The notes beneath the pieces are model-generated. The model was not told the origin of the DNA. It made no database searches and was given only the letters and a program-made list of their open reading frames with translations. Below are positions 8,673-17,723 of a DNA stretch of 64,000 bases, one piece after another (positions within the stretch are counted from its first letter, which is position 1; the number at the start of each line of letters is the position of its first letter). A program made the translations under genes and the position numbers. The stretch covers positions 3,453 through 67,452 of the forward strand of contig CALKRW010000042.1 in NCBI GenBank assembly GCA_937989585.1, given 5' to 3'. The stretch is from an uncultured Porphyromonadaceae bacterium (GTDB lineage: Bacteria; Bacteroidota; Bacteroidia; Bacteroidales; Muribaculaceae).

Positions 8673-10016
8673 ATGAAAAAAATGTACTCAATTCTGAGTT
8701 GCGCTCTCCTCGCCCTGCCCGTCATGGCACAGGAACCCCAACTCCCCAACAGTGATTTCGAAGGCCCCTGGGGTGACTGCATCCCCTGGACATCCAGCAA
8801 CAACACAGCAGCCAAAGGCACAACTCCCCAATCATGGACTATCAGCCAGGTAATCGGTATGAATACCTTAGGTGCTACAATTGTAGGAGATTCAGTCGAG
8901 GGCTATAACTCAAGACACGCTGTCAAGGTTTACAATAGCCCTAATTCCATTATGGCAACTCAGATTGTTCCGGGATATGTGACACTCGGCACAACATGGT
9001 CAACCTCTGTAATGGGTAGTCAGAATGACGGCGGCACATTCGGCGGTATCGAATTCAACGGCCGTCCCGAAAAGATCACATTTATGTACAAGTTCGAGCG
9101 TGCAGAAGAGAATGACCAGCCTGCAAACGCTATCGCGTATCTTTGGAAAGGTACATATACACAGGCTAATGTCCCCGGAAATATTGCTGCTTTCGGCAGT
9201 CCCAAAGCAGTCGATATGGTCAACCGTGACCGTAACATACTCGGCATTGAGACAAGCAAGGGCGGCGAAGTCACCAAGAGCGAAGGCGCCGAACTTATTG
9301 CCAAGGGTACAACCGTCATCAAAGAAGTAACCTCGGAATGGGTAAAGGGCGAGATTGTATTCGAATATTTTTCAGACGCAACTCCCGAGATGATCAATGT
9401 CATCTTCTCTGCCAACGATTATTTCAATGCTGAAGGTATCGCCAAAGGCAACGCCCTCACAGTCGATGACGTAAAATGCGAATATGCCACAGCCGGCGCA
9501 ACCAAGAAATATCCCGGCAAACTCGTTGTCGAGATGATGGGCGGCGAACTTACCGGCGAAGGCGGTGACGACACCACAATCGAGATCACCGAGACCTCGG
9601 CAACAACCTGCTCATTCCTTTTGCCCAATCTTTCCCTTGGAGAAATTGGCAATGTCGGCGACATCAAACTGGATGTAGTGAACATGAGTACCGCAAACGG
9701 CGTGACAACCTACACAGCACATGATCCGGCCCTCTCACTGCTTGGCGGTGAGATTATCGCAGACGTCACCCTCAACGGAACGACCGACGAGGCAGGCGTA
9801 GCCGACATGAAGATCGATGTCATCTGGAGTGGAATTCCCATCACCTGCACATTCAAGGGCAAGCTGGCTACCAGCGGTGTCGGCTCGATTGAAATCGAGA
9901 ACGCTCCTGTAGAAATGTACAACCTCAACGGCGTACGCGTCAACCCCGAAACCGCCGCTCCGGGCCTCTATATCAAGCGCCAGGGCAACAAGGTAAGCAA
10001 GGTAATCGTCCGCTGA
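8673..10016 (+). CDS. Secreted PCMD-like protein with calycin-like C-terminal part
   Basis: A 447-residue exported protein. Residues 1-19 are a signal peptide (MKKMYSILSCALLALPVMA). The region from about 24 to 270 (LPNSDFEGPWGDCIPW..., HAVKVYNSP, PEKITFMYKF) resembles the putative carbohydrate-metabolism (PCMD) beta-sandwich domain of Bacteroidota surface proteins. Residues of about 285-400 form a second beta-rich region like the calycin-like domains that follow it. The end (MYNLNGVRVNPETAAPGLYI... then KVSKVIVR) has the pattern of a C-terminal sorting-like tail common in Bacteroidales. Ligand or glycan binding is inferred from the domain name only. It has its own promoter and terminator and is a single-gene unit. 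Confidence 0.72.
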   Translation: MKKMYSILSCALLALPVMAQEPQLPNSDFEGPWGDCIPWTSSNNTAAKGTTPQSWTISQVIGMNTLGATIVGDSVEGYNSRHAVKVYNSPNSIMATQIVPGYVTLGTTWSTSVMGSQNDGGTFGGIEFNGRPEKITFMYKFERAEENDQPANAIAYLWKGTYTQANVPGNIAAFGSPKAVDMVNRDRNILGIETSKGGEVTKSEGAELIAKGTTVIKEVTSEWVKGEIVFEYFSDATPEMINVIFSANDYFNAEGIAKGNALTVDDVKCEYATAGATKKYPGKLVVEMMGGELTGEGGDDTTIEITETSATTCSFLLPNLSLGEIGNVGDIKLDVVNMSTANGVTTYTAHDPALSLLGGEIIADVTLNGTTDEAGVADMKIDVIWSGIPITCTFKGKLATSGVGSIEIENAPVEMYNLNGVRVNPETAAPGLYIKRQGNKVSKVIVR

Positions 10017-10031
10017 AAGAATAAAGATTTT

Positions 10032-10067
10032 AACAAAAGCCGCCAAGTAGTACTGGCGGCTTTTGTT
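10032..10067 (+). terminator. Strong terminator after the PCMD-like gene
   Basis: A perfect 14-bp stem AACAAAAGCCGCCA (10032-10045) / TGGCGGCTTTTGTT (10054-10067) with an 8-nt loop. The TTTTGTT lies in the distal arm. It separates this gene from carA. Confidence 0.9.
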
Positions 10068-10094
10068 GTATGTCCCAAAAAATTTGTACCTTTG
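10062..10094 (+). promoter_or_regulatory. carA promoter, overlapping the upstream terminator
   Basis: TTTG at 10062-10065 and TACCTTTG at 10087-10094 are separated by 21 bp. The -33 box lies inside the distal arm of the preceding terminator. The leader to the carA ATG (10115) is very short, so an attenuator or riboswitch there is unlikely. Confidence 0.7.
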
Positions 10095-10114
10095 ACAAAT
10101 TTTAATCAATTCCT

Positions 10115-11215
10115 ATGAGACAGTCAAAAAAGGCAAGACTAATCCTCGAGGACGGCACGGTCTTTGAGGGCCGTTCCTTTGGCTACGAGGGACCGGCTGC
10201 AGGCGAGGTAGTCTTCAACACTGCCATGACAGGCTATCCCGAGAGCCTGACAGACCCCTCCTACGAAGGGCAGATTCTTGTAACAACATTCCCTCTTCAG
10301 GGCAACTACGGTGTTCCCGCACCCGACCGTGGCGAACCTTCGCTCAGCGACTCATTCGAGAGCGAGCGCATACACTGCCGCGGTCTTGTCGTACAGGACT
10401 ATTCGTGGGAGGCATCCCACTGGAAGTCGGGACGCACCCTCGCCAAATGGCTCGAGGACGAGAAAATCCCCGCGGTATACGATATCGACACCCGCGCGCT
10501 GACAAAGCATCTCCGCGAGCACGGATCGATGCTCGGCAAAATCCTTGTGGAAGGGTGCGGCGACACGGAATTCTATGACCCCAACAAGGAGAATCTTGTC
10601 GGCAAGACCTCGACCCGCGAGGTTGAGAAATACGAACCCACAGAGGGTAGCGTCGAGAATGGCAAGGGACCAAAGACAGTGGTTCTTGTCGACTGCGGCG
10701 TTAAGCACAACATAGTCCGCTGTCTTGTGCGCCGCGGTGTCCGTGTCGTACGCGTTCCCTGGGACTACGACTTCAACACGCTCGAATGGGACGGCCTGTT
10801 CATCTCCAACGGTCCCGGCAACCCCGACATGGCAGACGTGACCATCGGCAACCTGCGCAAGGCGCTCGAAGGCAGCAAGCCCATCTGTGGCATCTGCATG
10901 GGCAACCAGCTGCTGGCACTCGCCGCAGGCGCAAAGACCTTCAAACTGAAATACGGCCACCGCAGCCACAACCAGCCCGTGCGTCAGGCCGGAACAGACC
11001 GGTGCTTCATCACATCGCAGAATCACGGCTTCGCCGTCGATACCGACACACTGCCCGCCGACTGGGAGGCACTGTACATAAACCTCAACGACGGCACCAA
11101 CGAGGGCATTCGCCACAAGACAAAGCCCTTCTTCTCGGCCCAGTTCCATCCCGAGGCAGCATCAGGCCCCAAGGACACCGAATTCATATTCGACGACTTC
11201 GTGGCACTGCTCTGA
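10115..11215 (+). CDS. carA: Carbamoyl-phosphate synthase, small (glutaminase) subunit
   Basis: A 366-residue glutamine amidotransferase subunit that releases ammonia from glutamine and channels it to CarB. The N-terminal half has the family start (ARLILEDGTVFEGRSFGYEG, FNTAMTGYPESLTDPSY). The class I amidotransferase half has the nucleophile Cys261 in CGICMGNQ and the His345/Glu347 pair in FHPEAAS. It sits 61 bp before carB and serves both pyrimidine and arginine synthesis unless a second synthase exists elsewhere. A -7-like TACCTTTG at 11236-11243 between the two genes could be an internal promoter, but no -33 box accompanies it. Confidence 0.96.
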   Translation: MRQSKKARLILEDGTVFEGRSFGYEGPAAGEVVFNTAMTGYPESLTDPSYEGQILVTTFPLQGNYGVPAPDRGEPSLSDSFESERIHCRGLVVQDYSWEASHWKSGRTLAKWLEDEKIPAVYDIDTRALTKHLREHGSMLGKILVEGCGDTEFYDPNKENLVGKTSTREVEKYEPTEGSVENGKGPKTVVLVDCGVKHNIVRCLVRRGVRVVRVPWDYDFNTLEWDGLFISNGPGNPDMADVTIGNLRKALEGSKPICGICMGNQLLALAAGAKTFKLKYGHRSHNQPVRQAGTDRCFITSQNHGFAVDTDTLPADWEALYINLNDGTNEGIRHKTKPFFSAQFHPEAASGPKDTEFIFDDFVALL

Positions 11216-11276
11216 TACTTCCGAGACGATAGATTTACCTTTGTTCCAACAGAACACTTACTTTTATCCATCCGAT

Positions 11277-14200
11277 ATGCCAAACGCAGAAAAAACCATA
11301 AAAAAAGTCCTTCTCCTCGGTTCGGGCGCACTCAAGATAGGCGAGGCCGGCGAATTCGACTACTCCGGCTCGCAGGCACTCAAGGCCATGAAAGAAGAGG
11401 GCATCGAGACCGTACTCATCAACCCCAACATCGCGACCGTCCAGACCTCCGAGTCGTTCGCAGACCGCATCTATTTCCTCCCCGTGCTTCCCTACTTCGT
11501 GGAGAAGGTGATAGAGAAAGAGCGTCCCGACGGCATCCTGCTGTCTTTCGGCGGCCAGACCGCGCTGAACTGCGGTGTCGAACTCTACCGCTCGGGTGTC
11601 CTTGAAAAATATGACGTCCGTGTACTCGGCACCCCCGTACAGGCCATCATCGACACCGAGGACCGCGAACTCTTCGTGGAGCGCCTTGACCAGATAGACG
11701 TCAAGACCATCAAGTCGTCGGCGGCGTCGACCGTTGCCGAAGGCCTGGAGGTGGCGCGCTCGCTGGGCTATCCCGTCATCGTGCGCGCAGCATACGCCCT
11801 CGGAGGACTTGGCTCCGGCTTCTGCGACAACGACGAGCAACTTACCGCCCTTGCCGAAAAGGCCCTGGCATTCTCACCCCAGATCCTCATCGAGAAATCG
11901 CTCAAGGGCTGGAAGGAAATCGAGTATGAGGTCGTGCGCGACCGCTTCGACAACTGCATCACCGTGTGCAACATGGAGAACTTCGACCCGCTGGGCATAC
12001 ATACCGGCGAGAGCATCGTTGTCGCTCCCTCGCAGACCCTGTCAAACGACGACTACCATTTCCTGCGCGCCCTTGCCATCAAGATAATCCGTCACATCGG
12101 CATCGTCGGCGAGTGCAACGTGCAGTACGCCTACGATCCCGAGTCGATGGACTACCGCGTCATCGAGGTCAACGCGCGACTGAGCCGCTCGTCGGCCCTC
12201 GCATCGAAAGCGACCGGATATCCGCTGGCGTTCGTCGCCGCCAAACTCGGCCTCGGCTATGGTCTGTTCGACCTGAAGAACAATGTGACCAAGACGACCT
12301 CGGCATTCTTCGAGCCGGCCATAGACTACATAGTCTGCAAGATTCCGCGCTGGGACCTCGGTAAATTCCATGGTGTCAACCGTGAGATAGGCTCGTCGAT
12401 GAAGTCTGTCGGCGAGGTCATGTCCATAGGCCGCACCTTCGAGGAGGCCATACAGAAAGGCCTGCGCATGATAGGACAGGGCATGCACGGCTTCGTCTCG
12501 AACACCCCCCTGAAAATCGAAGACATCGACACCGCGCTTGCCGCGCCTACAGACAAACGCATATTCGTCATAGCCGAAGCCTTCCGCCGCGGCTATGACG
12601 TCGACCGTATACACGAACTCACCAAGATTGACCGCTGGTTCCTGTACAAACTCCACCACATCTGCGACACAGCCAACGAGATGGCCACGTACGACGAACT
12701 GGAGAAACTGCCCGCCGAACTTATCCGCCAGGCCAAGCAGCAGGGCTTCAGCGACTTCCAGATCGCACGCATAGTCCTCAAGGAGCGCTGCGAGAAGGGC
12801 GACGCCTCGCTGCTCGCGGTGCGCGAGATTCGCAAGCGTCTCGGCATAGTGCCCGTGGTTAAGCAGATTGACACACTCGCCGCCGAATATCCCGCAAAGA
12901 CCAACTATCTGTACCTGACATACAACGGCTCGGAGAACGATGTCGAGTACCTGCACGACCACCGTTCGATTGTCGTTCTGGGTTCCGGCGCATACCGCAT
13001 CGGATCGTCCGTAGAGTTCGACTGGTGCTCGGTCAACGCGTTGCTCACGGTCAAGCAGCAGGGCTGGCGCTCGGTGATGATAAACTACAATCCCGAGACA
13101 GTCTCGACTGACTACGACATGTGCGACCGCCTGTATTTCGACGAACTCACATTCGAGCGCGTGATGGACATACTCGACCTCGAGCAGCCTCACGGAACCA
13201 TCGTCTCGGTGGGCGGCCAGATTCCAAACAACCTTGCCACCCGTCTCGACGAGCAGAATGTCAACATACTCGGCACCTCGGCAACGATGATCGACAACGC
13301 CGAAGACCGCCACAAGTTCTCGGCCATGCTCGACCGCATCGGCGTCGACCAGCCCCGCTGGCGCGAACTCACGAGCCTTGACGACATCCACGCGTTTGTA
13401 GAGGAAGTCGGCTTCCCCGTTCTGGTCCGTCCGAGTTACGTGCTGTCGGGCGCCGCGATGAACGTATGCTCGAACGATGACGAACTAGTCCGCTTCCTGC
13501 GTCTTGCCGCCAATGTCTCCAAGCAGCATCCGGTCGTCGTGACCGAATTCATCCAGAACTCCAAGGAGGTCGAGATGGACGCCGTAGCCAAGGACGGCAA
13601 GATAATAGCCTACGCCATATCAGAGCATATCGAGTATGCCGGCGTACACTCCGGCGACGCAACCATACAGTTCCCGGCCCAGAAACTATATGTCGAGACA
13701 GTGCGCCGCATCAAGAAGATATCGTCGCGCATCGCCGCCGCGCTCAACATCACCGGCCCGTTCAATATCCAGTATCTGGCCAAGAACAACGACATCAAGG
13801 TGATAGAGTGCAACCTGCGTGCGTCGCGATCGTTCCCCTTCGTTTCGAAGGTGCTGAAGATAAACTTCATCGACCTCGCAACCCGCGCCATGCTCGGACT
13901 CGAGGTCGAGCCGCCGGCAAAGAACGCCTTCGACCTCGACTACGTCGGCATCAAGGCCTCGCAGTTCTCGTTCTCGCGCCTTCAGGGCGCCGACCCCGTG
14001 CTGGGCGTCGACATGGCCTCGACCGGCGAAGTCGGCTGTATCGGCGAGAACACCTCGGAGGCACTGCTCAAGGCCATGCTCTCGGTGGGCAACCGCATAC
14101 CCAAGAAAGGCGTCCTGCTCTCCACCGGCACTCCGCGCCAGAAGGCCGACATGCTCGACGCCGCCCACATGCTGCACAACAACGGCTACAAACTCTACGC

Positions 14201-14507
14201 AACCGGCGGTACACACGCCTTCCTCTCGGACAACGGTATTCCCGCCATCCGCGTCTACTGGCCGTCGCAGCCCGACATGCAGCCCCAGGCAGTGGAACTC
14301 ATGCGCCGCCACGAAATCGACATGGTGGTGAACATTCCCAAGAACCTCACGTCGGCCGAACTCTCGAACGGCTATAAGATACGCCGCGCGGCAGTCGACC
14401 TGAACATTCCGCTGCTGACCAACGCGCGTCTCGCCTCGGCTTACATCCGCGCGTTCACCACGCTGCCTCTCGACCGCATCGAGATCAAGCCCTGGCACGC
14501 ATACTAA
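11277..14507 (+). CDS. carB: Carbamoyl-phosphate synthase, large subunit
   Basis: A 1076-residue synthetase subunit with two duplicated ATP-grasp halves, an oligomerisation domain in the middle and a C-terminal MGS-like regulatory domain (GVLLSTGTPRQKADMLDAAH onward). It makes carbamoyl phosphate from bicarbonate, ammonia and two ATP. Motifs include GEAGEFDYSGSQA and GGQTALNCGVEL in the first half and GSGAYRIGSSVEFDWCSVNA and GGQIPNNLATRL in the second. Several of these blocks (LINPNIATVQTS, RPDGILLSFGGQTALNCGVE) read more like eukaryotic CAD/CPS1 than like E. coli CarB. I use the ATG at 11277 (MPNAEKTIKKVLLLGSG); an ATG at 11241 would add 12 residues over the possible -7 box. Confidence 0.96.
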   Translation: MPNAEKTIKKVLLLGSGALKIGEAGEFDYSGSQALKAMKEEGIETVLINPNIATVQTSESFADRIYFLPVLPYFVEKVIEKERPDGILLSFGGQTALNCGVELYRSGVLEKYDVRVLGTPVQAIIDTEDRELFVERLDQIDVKTIKSSAASTVAEGLEVARSLGYPVIVRAAYALGGLGSGFCDNDEQLTALAEKALAFSPQILIEKSLKGWKEIEYEVVRDRFDNCITVCNMENFDPLGIHTGESIVVAPSQTLSNDDYHFLRALAIKIIRHIGIVGECNVQYAYDPESMDYRVIEVNARLSRSSALASKATGYPLAFVAAKLGLGYGLFDLKNNVTKTTSAFFEPAIDYIVCKIPRWDLGKFHGVNREIGSSMKSVGEVMSIGRTFEEAIQKGLRMIGQGMHGFVSNTPLKIEDIDTALAAPTDKRIFVIAEAFRRGYDVDRIHELTKIDRWFLYKLHHICDTANEMATYDELEKLPAELIRQAKQQGFSDFQIARIVLKERCEKGDASLLAVREIRKRLGIVPVVKQIDTLAAEYPAKTNYLYLTYNGSENDVEYLHDHRSIVVLGSGAYRIGSSVEFDWCSVNALLTVKQQGWRSVMINYNPETVSTDYDMCDRLYFDELTFERVMDILDLEQPHGTIVSVGGQIPNNLATRLDEQNVNILGTSATMIDNAEDRHKFSAMLDRIGVDQPRWRELTSLDDIHAFVEEVGFPVLVRPSYVLSGAAMNVCSNDDELVRFLRLAANVSKQHPVVVTEFIQNSKEVEMDAVAKDGKIIAYAISEHIEYAGVHSGDATIQFPAQKLYVETVRRIKKISSRIAAALNITGPFNIQYLAKNNDIKVIECNLRASRSFPFVSKVLKINFIDLATRAMLGLEVEPPAKNAFDLDYVGIKASQFSFSRLQGADPVLGVDMASTGEVGCIGENTSEALLKAMLSVGNRIPKKGVLLSTGTPRQKADMLDAAHMLHNNGYKLYATGGTHAFLSDNGIPAIRVYWPSQPDMQPQAVELMRRHEIDMVVNIPKNLTSAELSNGYKIRRAAVDLNIPLLTNARLASAYIRAFTTLPLDRIEIKPWHAY

Positions 14508-14534
14508 TTCAAGCAACGACATAGAATCAATACA

Positions 14535-14574
14535 CATGACGGCGGCCCGGTCTGACCTGCCGCCGTCGTGATTT
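14535..14574 (+). terminator. Terminator after carB
   Basis: Arms GACGGCGGC (14538-14546) and GCCGCCGTC (14559-14567) form a 9-bp GC stem, extendable by a wobble and two pairs, followed by GTGATTTTCC. It lies about 30 bp after the carB stop codon. Confidence 0.8.
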
Positions 14575-14602
14575 TCCAATTAATAATAACTTTCAACTGA
14601 AA

Positions 14603-17524
14603 ATGAAGAAACTATTTCTCTCCATTCTTCTTATGGCGGCGGTCTGCCTCACGGGTTCGGCCTACCGCTATAACTATGAGACCGTTCCGGGCGACCCGCT
14701 GAACACACTCATGTACACACTTCCCAACGGACTCAAAGTCTTCATGAGCGTAAACAAGGACGCGCCGCGCATCCAGACCTACATTCCTGTCCGTGTCGGT
14801 GGCAAGAACGACCCCGCCGAGACCACAGGACTCGCCCACTACTTCGAGCACCTGATGTTCAAGGGTTCCGAACAGTTCGGCACCCAGGACTATGCCAAGG
14901 AAAAACCAATGCTCGACGAGATAGAGGCCCTGTTTGAGGTCTATCGCCAGACAACTGACTCGACCGAGCGCAAGGCCCTGTACCACAAGATAGACTCGAT
15001 ATCGTACCAGGCATCGAAAATCGCCATCCCCAACGAGTACGACAAACTGATGACCGCGATAGGCGCGATCGGGACAAACGCCTACACGTCGACTGACGTC
15101 ACATGCTATGTCGAGGACATACCCTCGAACCAGATTGACAACTGGGCGAAGATTCAGGCCGACCGCTTCATGCACCCCGTGCTCCGCGGATTCCACACCG
15201 AACTCGAGACCATCTACGAGGAGAAGAACATGTCGCTGACCAGCGACGCACGCAAGTCCTTCGAGAAACTTCTCGCCATGGCCTTCCCAAATCACCCATA
15301 CGGAACACAGACCGTGCTCGGCACGCAGACACACCTGAAGAATCCCTCGATCACAAACATCAAGAAGTATCACTCGACATGGTATGTACCCAACAACATG
15401 GCGGTGTGCCTCGCGGGTGACTTCGACCCGGACAATGTCATCGACATACTGACGAAATACTTCGGCCAGATGAAGCCCAACGAGAATCTGCCGTCGCTCA
15501 GTTTCAAGGAAGAGGCTCCGATAAGCGCTCCGGTCAGGGGCGAGGTACTCGGCAACGAGGCAGAACAGGTGTATCTGGCATGGCGAATTCCCGCAGCCAA
15601 GGACAAGGATATGCTTGCGCTGAACGTACTCAGGGAAGTCCTGCAGAACGGTAAATGCGGAATTATCGACGTCGAGGTCAGCCAGCCCCAGCGCGTGCTC
15701 GCCATGGGCTCATTCCCATACAGCATGGCCGACAAGGGCCTCGGCATCATCACCGGACTTCCAAAAGAAGGCCAGACACTGGACGAAGTGCGCGACATAG
15801 CGCTCGAGGTTGTCCGCAAACTCCGCGCCGGCGACTTCTCGGACGAACTTGTCCCCGCAGTCATCAACAACATGAAACTTGACCTTCAGAAAAGTTTCGA
15901 GGACAATTCGGACCGCGCCGACTTCTATGTCCAGGCATTCGTGAACGGATCACCCTGGGCCGACGAGGTCAAGACCCTCGGGGACATAGACAAGATAACC
16001 AAGGCCGATGTCGTGCGTGTCGCCAACAAATACTTTGACCCCGACGCATACTTCATCCTCTACAAACTTCAGGGCAAGGACACCGCGGAACTCAAGATCG
16101 CCAAACCCGAAATCACTCCTATCGCAACAAACCGCGACGCCTCGTCCGACTTCGTGAAGTCGGTCCTTGACAGCAAGGTGCAGCCTATCGAGCCTGCTTT
16201 CGTCGACTTCGAGAAGAGTCTTGCGCGCAATCCCATAAAGAAAGGTCAGGTTGAACTGCTCTATACGCATAACAACACCAACGACATCGCAGATGTCACC
16301 TTTATATATGAATATGGCTTCTCGGCAGTACGTCCGCTAAGACTGGCCAATTCGTACCTCTCGCTTCTGGGAACGGCAGACAAGAGTGTGGCACAGATAA
16401 AGGAAGAGTTCTATCGTCTCGCCTGCACGTACAATGTCTCAATCGGGCGTGACCGCAGTTATGTAGTCATTACCGGCCTGAGCGAGAATCTACCGAAGGC
16501 AATCCGGCTGTATGAGGACCTGGTGAAAAACGCCGTCAGCGACACCGCAGTATGGAACCAGCTTGTCGCCCGCCAGATAAAGTCCATGAACGACGACAAG
16601 AACAACCAGCGTGCGAACTTCAGCCGCGTCGCCCAGTTTGCATATTACGGCGCCGACAAGACAAAGAATCCTTCGCTCGCGCTCGGCTATACACCAGAAA
16701 CTCTCGCCAAAGTCAATCCGGAAGAAGTGCTTGCCGCCCTCCGCGACATGAACAACCATGTACACCGCATCATCTACTACGGTCCGGAAAGTGAGAAAAA
16801 GGTTGTCGCCATGCTTGAGAAAGATCATGTCACCCCCGGCAAACTTACGGAAGTACCAGTGGGTCAGAAATTCCCCGAACAGATTACGGAAGAGACCGTC
16901 ATCTATGTCGCTCCCTACGATGCAAAGCAACTGTACATGCAGCAGTTCTCGAACCGCGGTGAACACTTTGACGCCGCCAAGGAACCGATGCTCGAAATCT
17001 ACAACGAATATTTCGGCGGTGGCATGAACTCCATCGTATTCCAGGAGATGCGTGAAAGCCGTTCGCTGGCATATTCGGCATGGGCCGAACTGTTTTCGCC
17101 GTCGCGCCTCGACCGCACCTATACATATATGTCGCAAATCGCGACACAGAACGACAAACTGATGGATGCCGTCAATGCCTTCGAAGAAATCATCAACGAG
17201 ATGCCTGAGTCAGAATCGGCGTTCGCACTGGCGAAAGAGGGGCTTGACAGCCGTCTGCGCACCAAGCGTACCATCAAGGACAACATAGCATGGGCATGGG
17301 TCAATGCCCAGAACCGCGGACTGGACTATGACATAGACAAAAAGGTATTTGAGGCACTTCCCGGCGCGACACTCGCAGATGTCATCGCGTTCCAGAAGGC
17401 AAATGTCAAGGACAGAAAGTACAATTATGCCATACTTGGCAAAATCGAGGACCTTGACATGGAAGCCCTCGGTAAACTGGGCCGTGTCGTAATCCTCACA
17501 ACAGAAGATATCTTCGGCTATTGA
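14603..17524 (+). CDS. M16 family zinc metalloprotease (double-domain), exported
   Basis: A 973-residue insulinase-family (M16) protease with a signal peptide over residues 1-20. The inverted zinc motif HXXEH is present as His79-Tyr-Phe-Glu82-His83 (GLAHYFEHLMFKGS), with the downstream Glu ligand in ELETIYEEKNM. A second M16-like half from about residue 520 onward lacks a zinc site, as usual for the clamshell partner (FGGGMNSIVFQEMRESRSLAYSAWA). Size fits the large periplasmic M16 enzymes of Bacteroidota, which degrade peptides after import or in the periplasm. It has no obvious partners: carB ends 95 bp upstream behind a terminator, and a terminator follows the gene. Confidence 0.93.
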   Translation: MKKLFLSILLMAAVCLTGSAYRYNYETVPGDPLNTLMYTLPNGLKVFMSVNKDAPRIQTYIPVRVGGKNDPAETTGLAHYFEHLMFKGSEQFGTQDYAKEKPMLDEIEALFEVYRQTTDSTERKALYHKIDSISYQASKIAIPNEYDKLMTAIGAIGTNAYTSTDVTCYVEDIPSNQIDNWAKIQADRFMHPVLRGFHTELETIYEEKNMSLTSDARKSFEKLLAMAFPNHPYGTQTVLGTQTHLKNPSITNIKKYHSTWYVPNNMAVCLAGDFDPDNVIDILTKYFGQMKPNENLPSLSFKEEAPISAPVRGEVLGNEAEQVYLAWRIPAAKDKDMLALNVLREVLQNGKCGIIDVEVSQPQRVLAMGSFPYSMADKGLGIITGLPKEGQTLDEVRDIALEVVRKLRAGDFSDELVPAVINNMKLDLQKSFEDNSDRADFYVQAFVNGSPWADEVKTLGDIDKITKADVVRVANKYFDPDAYFILYKLQGKDTAELKIAKPEITPIATNRDASSDFVKSVLDSKVQPIEPAFVDFEKSLARNPIKKGQVELLYTHNNTNDIADVTFIYEYGFSAVRPLRLANSYLSLLGTADKSVAQIKEEFYRLACTYNVSIGRDRSYVVITGLSENLPKAIRLYEDLVKNAVSDTAVWNQLVARQIKSMNDDKNNQRANFSRVAQFAYYGADKTKNPSLALGYTPETLAKVNPEEVLAALRDMNNHVHRIIYYGPESEKKVVAMLEKDHVTPGKLTEVPVGQKFPEQITEETVIYVAPYDAKQLYMQQFSNRGEHFDAAKEPMLEIYNEYFGGGMNSIVFQEMRESRSLAYSAWAELFSPSRLDRTYTYMSQIATQNDKLMDAVNAFEEIINEMPESESAFALAKEGLDSRLRTKRTIKDNIAWAWVNAQNRGLDYDIDKKVFEALPGATLADVIAFQKANVKDRKYNYAILGKIEDLDMEALGKLGRVVILTTEDIFGY

Positions 17525-17548
17525 TTCAGCCGTCGCGAACCTATGCTT

Positions 17549-17590
17549 CAGCCGCGTTCCGCCTTACGGAGCGCGGCTGTTTCGTCGGGG
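17549..17590 (+). terminator. Terminator after the M16 protease
   Basis: A 13-bp stem, CAGCCGCGTTCCG (17549-17561) with CGGAGCGCGGCTG (17567-17579), has a single G-T pair and a 5-nt loop, and is followed by TTTCG. Confidence 0.8.
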
Positions 17591-17631
17591 AGACACCCAT
17601 GAAATGCGCGGTTGAGGGTTTTTGATTGGAT

Positions 17632-17662
17632 TTTGTAGTTACGGTGGGAATTACTAACTTTG
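17632..17662 (+). promoter_or_regulatory. Promoter for penicillin-binding protein 1A
   Basis: TTTG at 17632-17635, 19 bp, TAACTTTG at 17655-17662. It argues against the ATG at 17667 and for the ATG at 17724 as the translation start. Confidence 0.75.
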
Positions 17663-17723
17663 CAGATTGATTGGGAAATGCCCCGTCTGCGTAGATTTTC
17701 TCTCCTTCCGTATCACTATCACG

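Noticed and set aside
10066..10114. Riboswitch or attenuator ahead of carA
   Set aside because: The leader after the -7 box is only about 15-20 nt, too short for either.
12042..13391. A 449-codon open frame opposite carB, and another at 13686-14579
   Set aside because: Both lie entirely within carB, whose protein is conserved throughout. The antisense products show no domain and no start signals.
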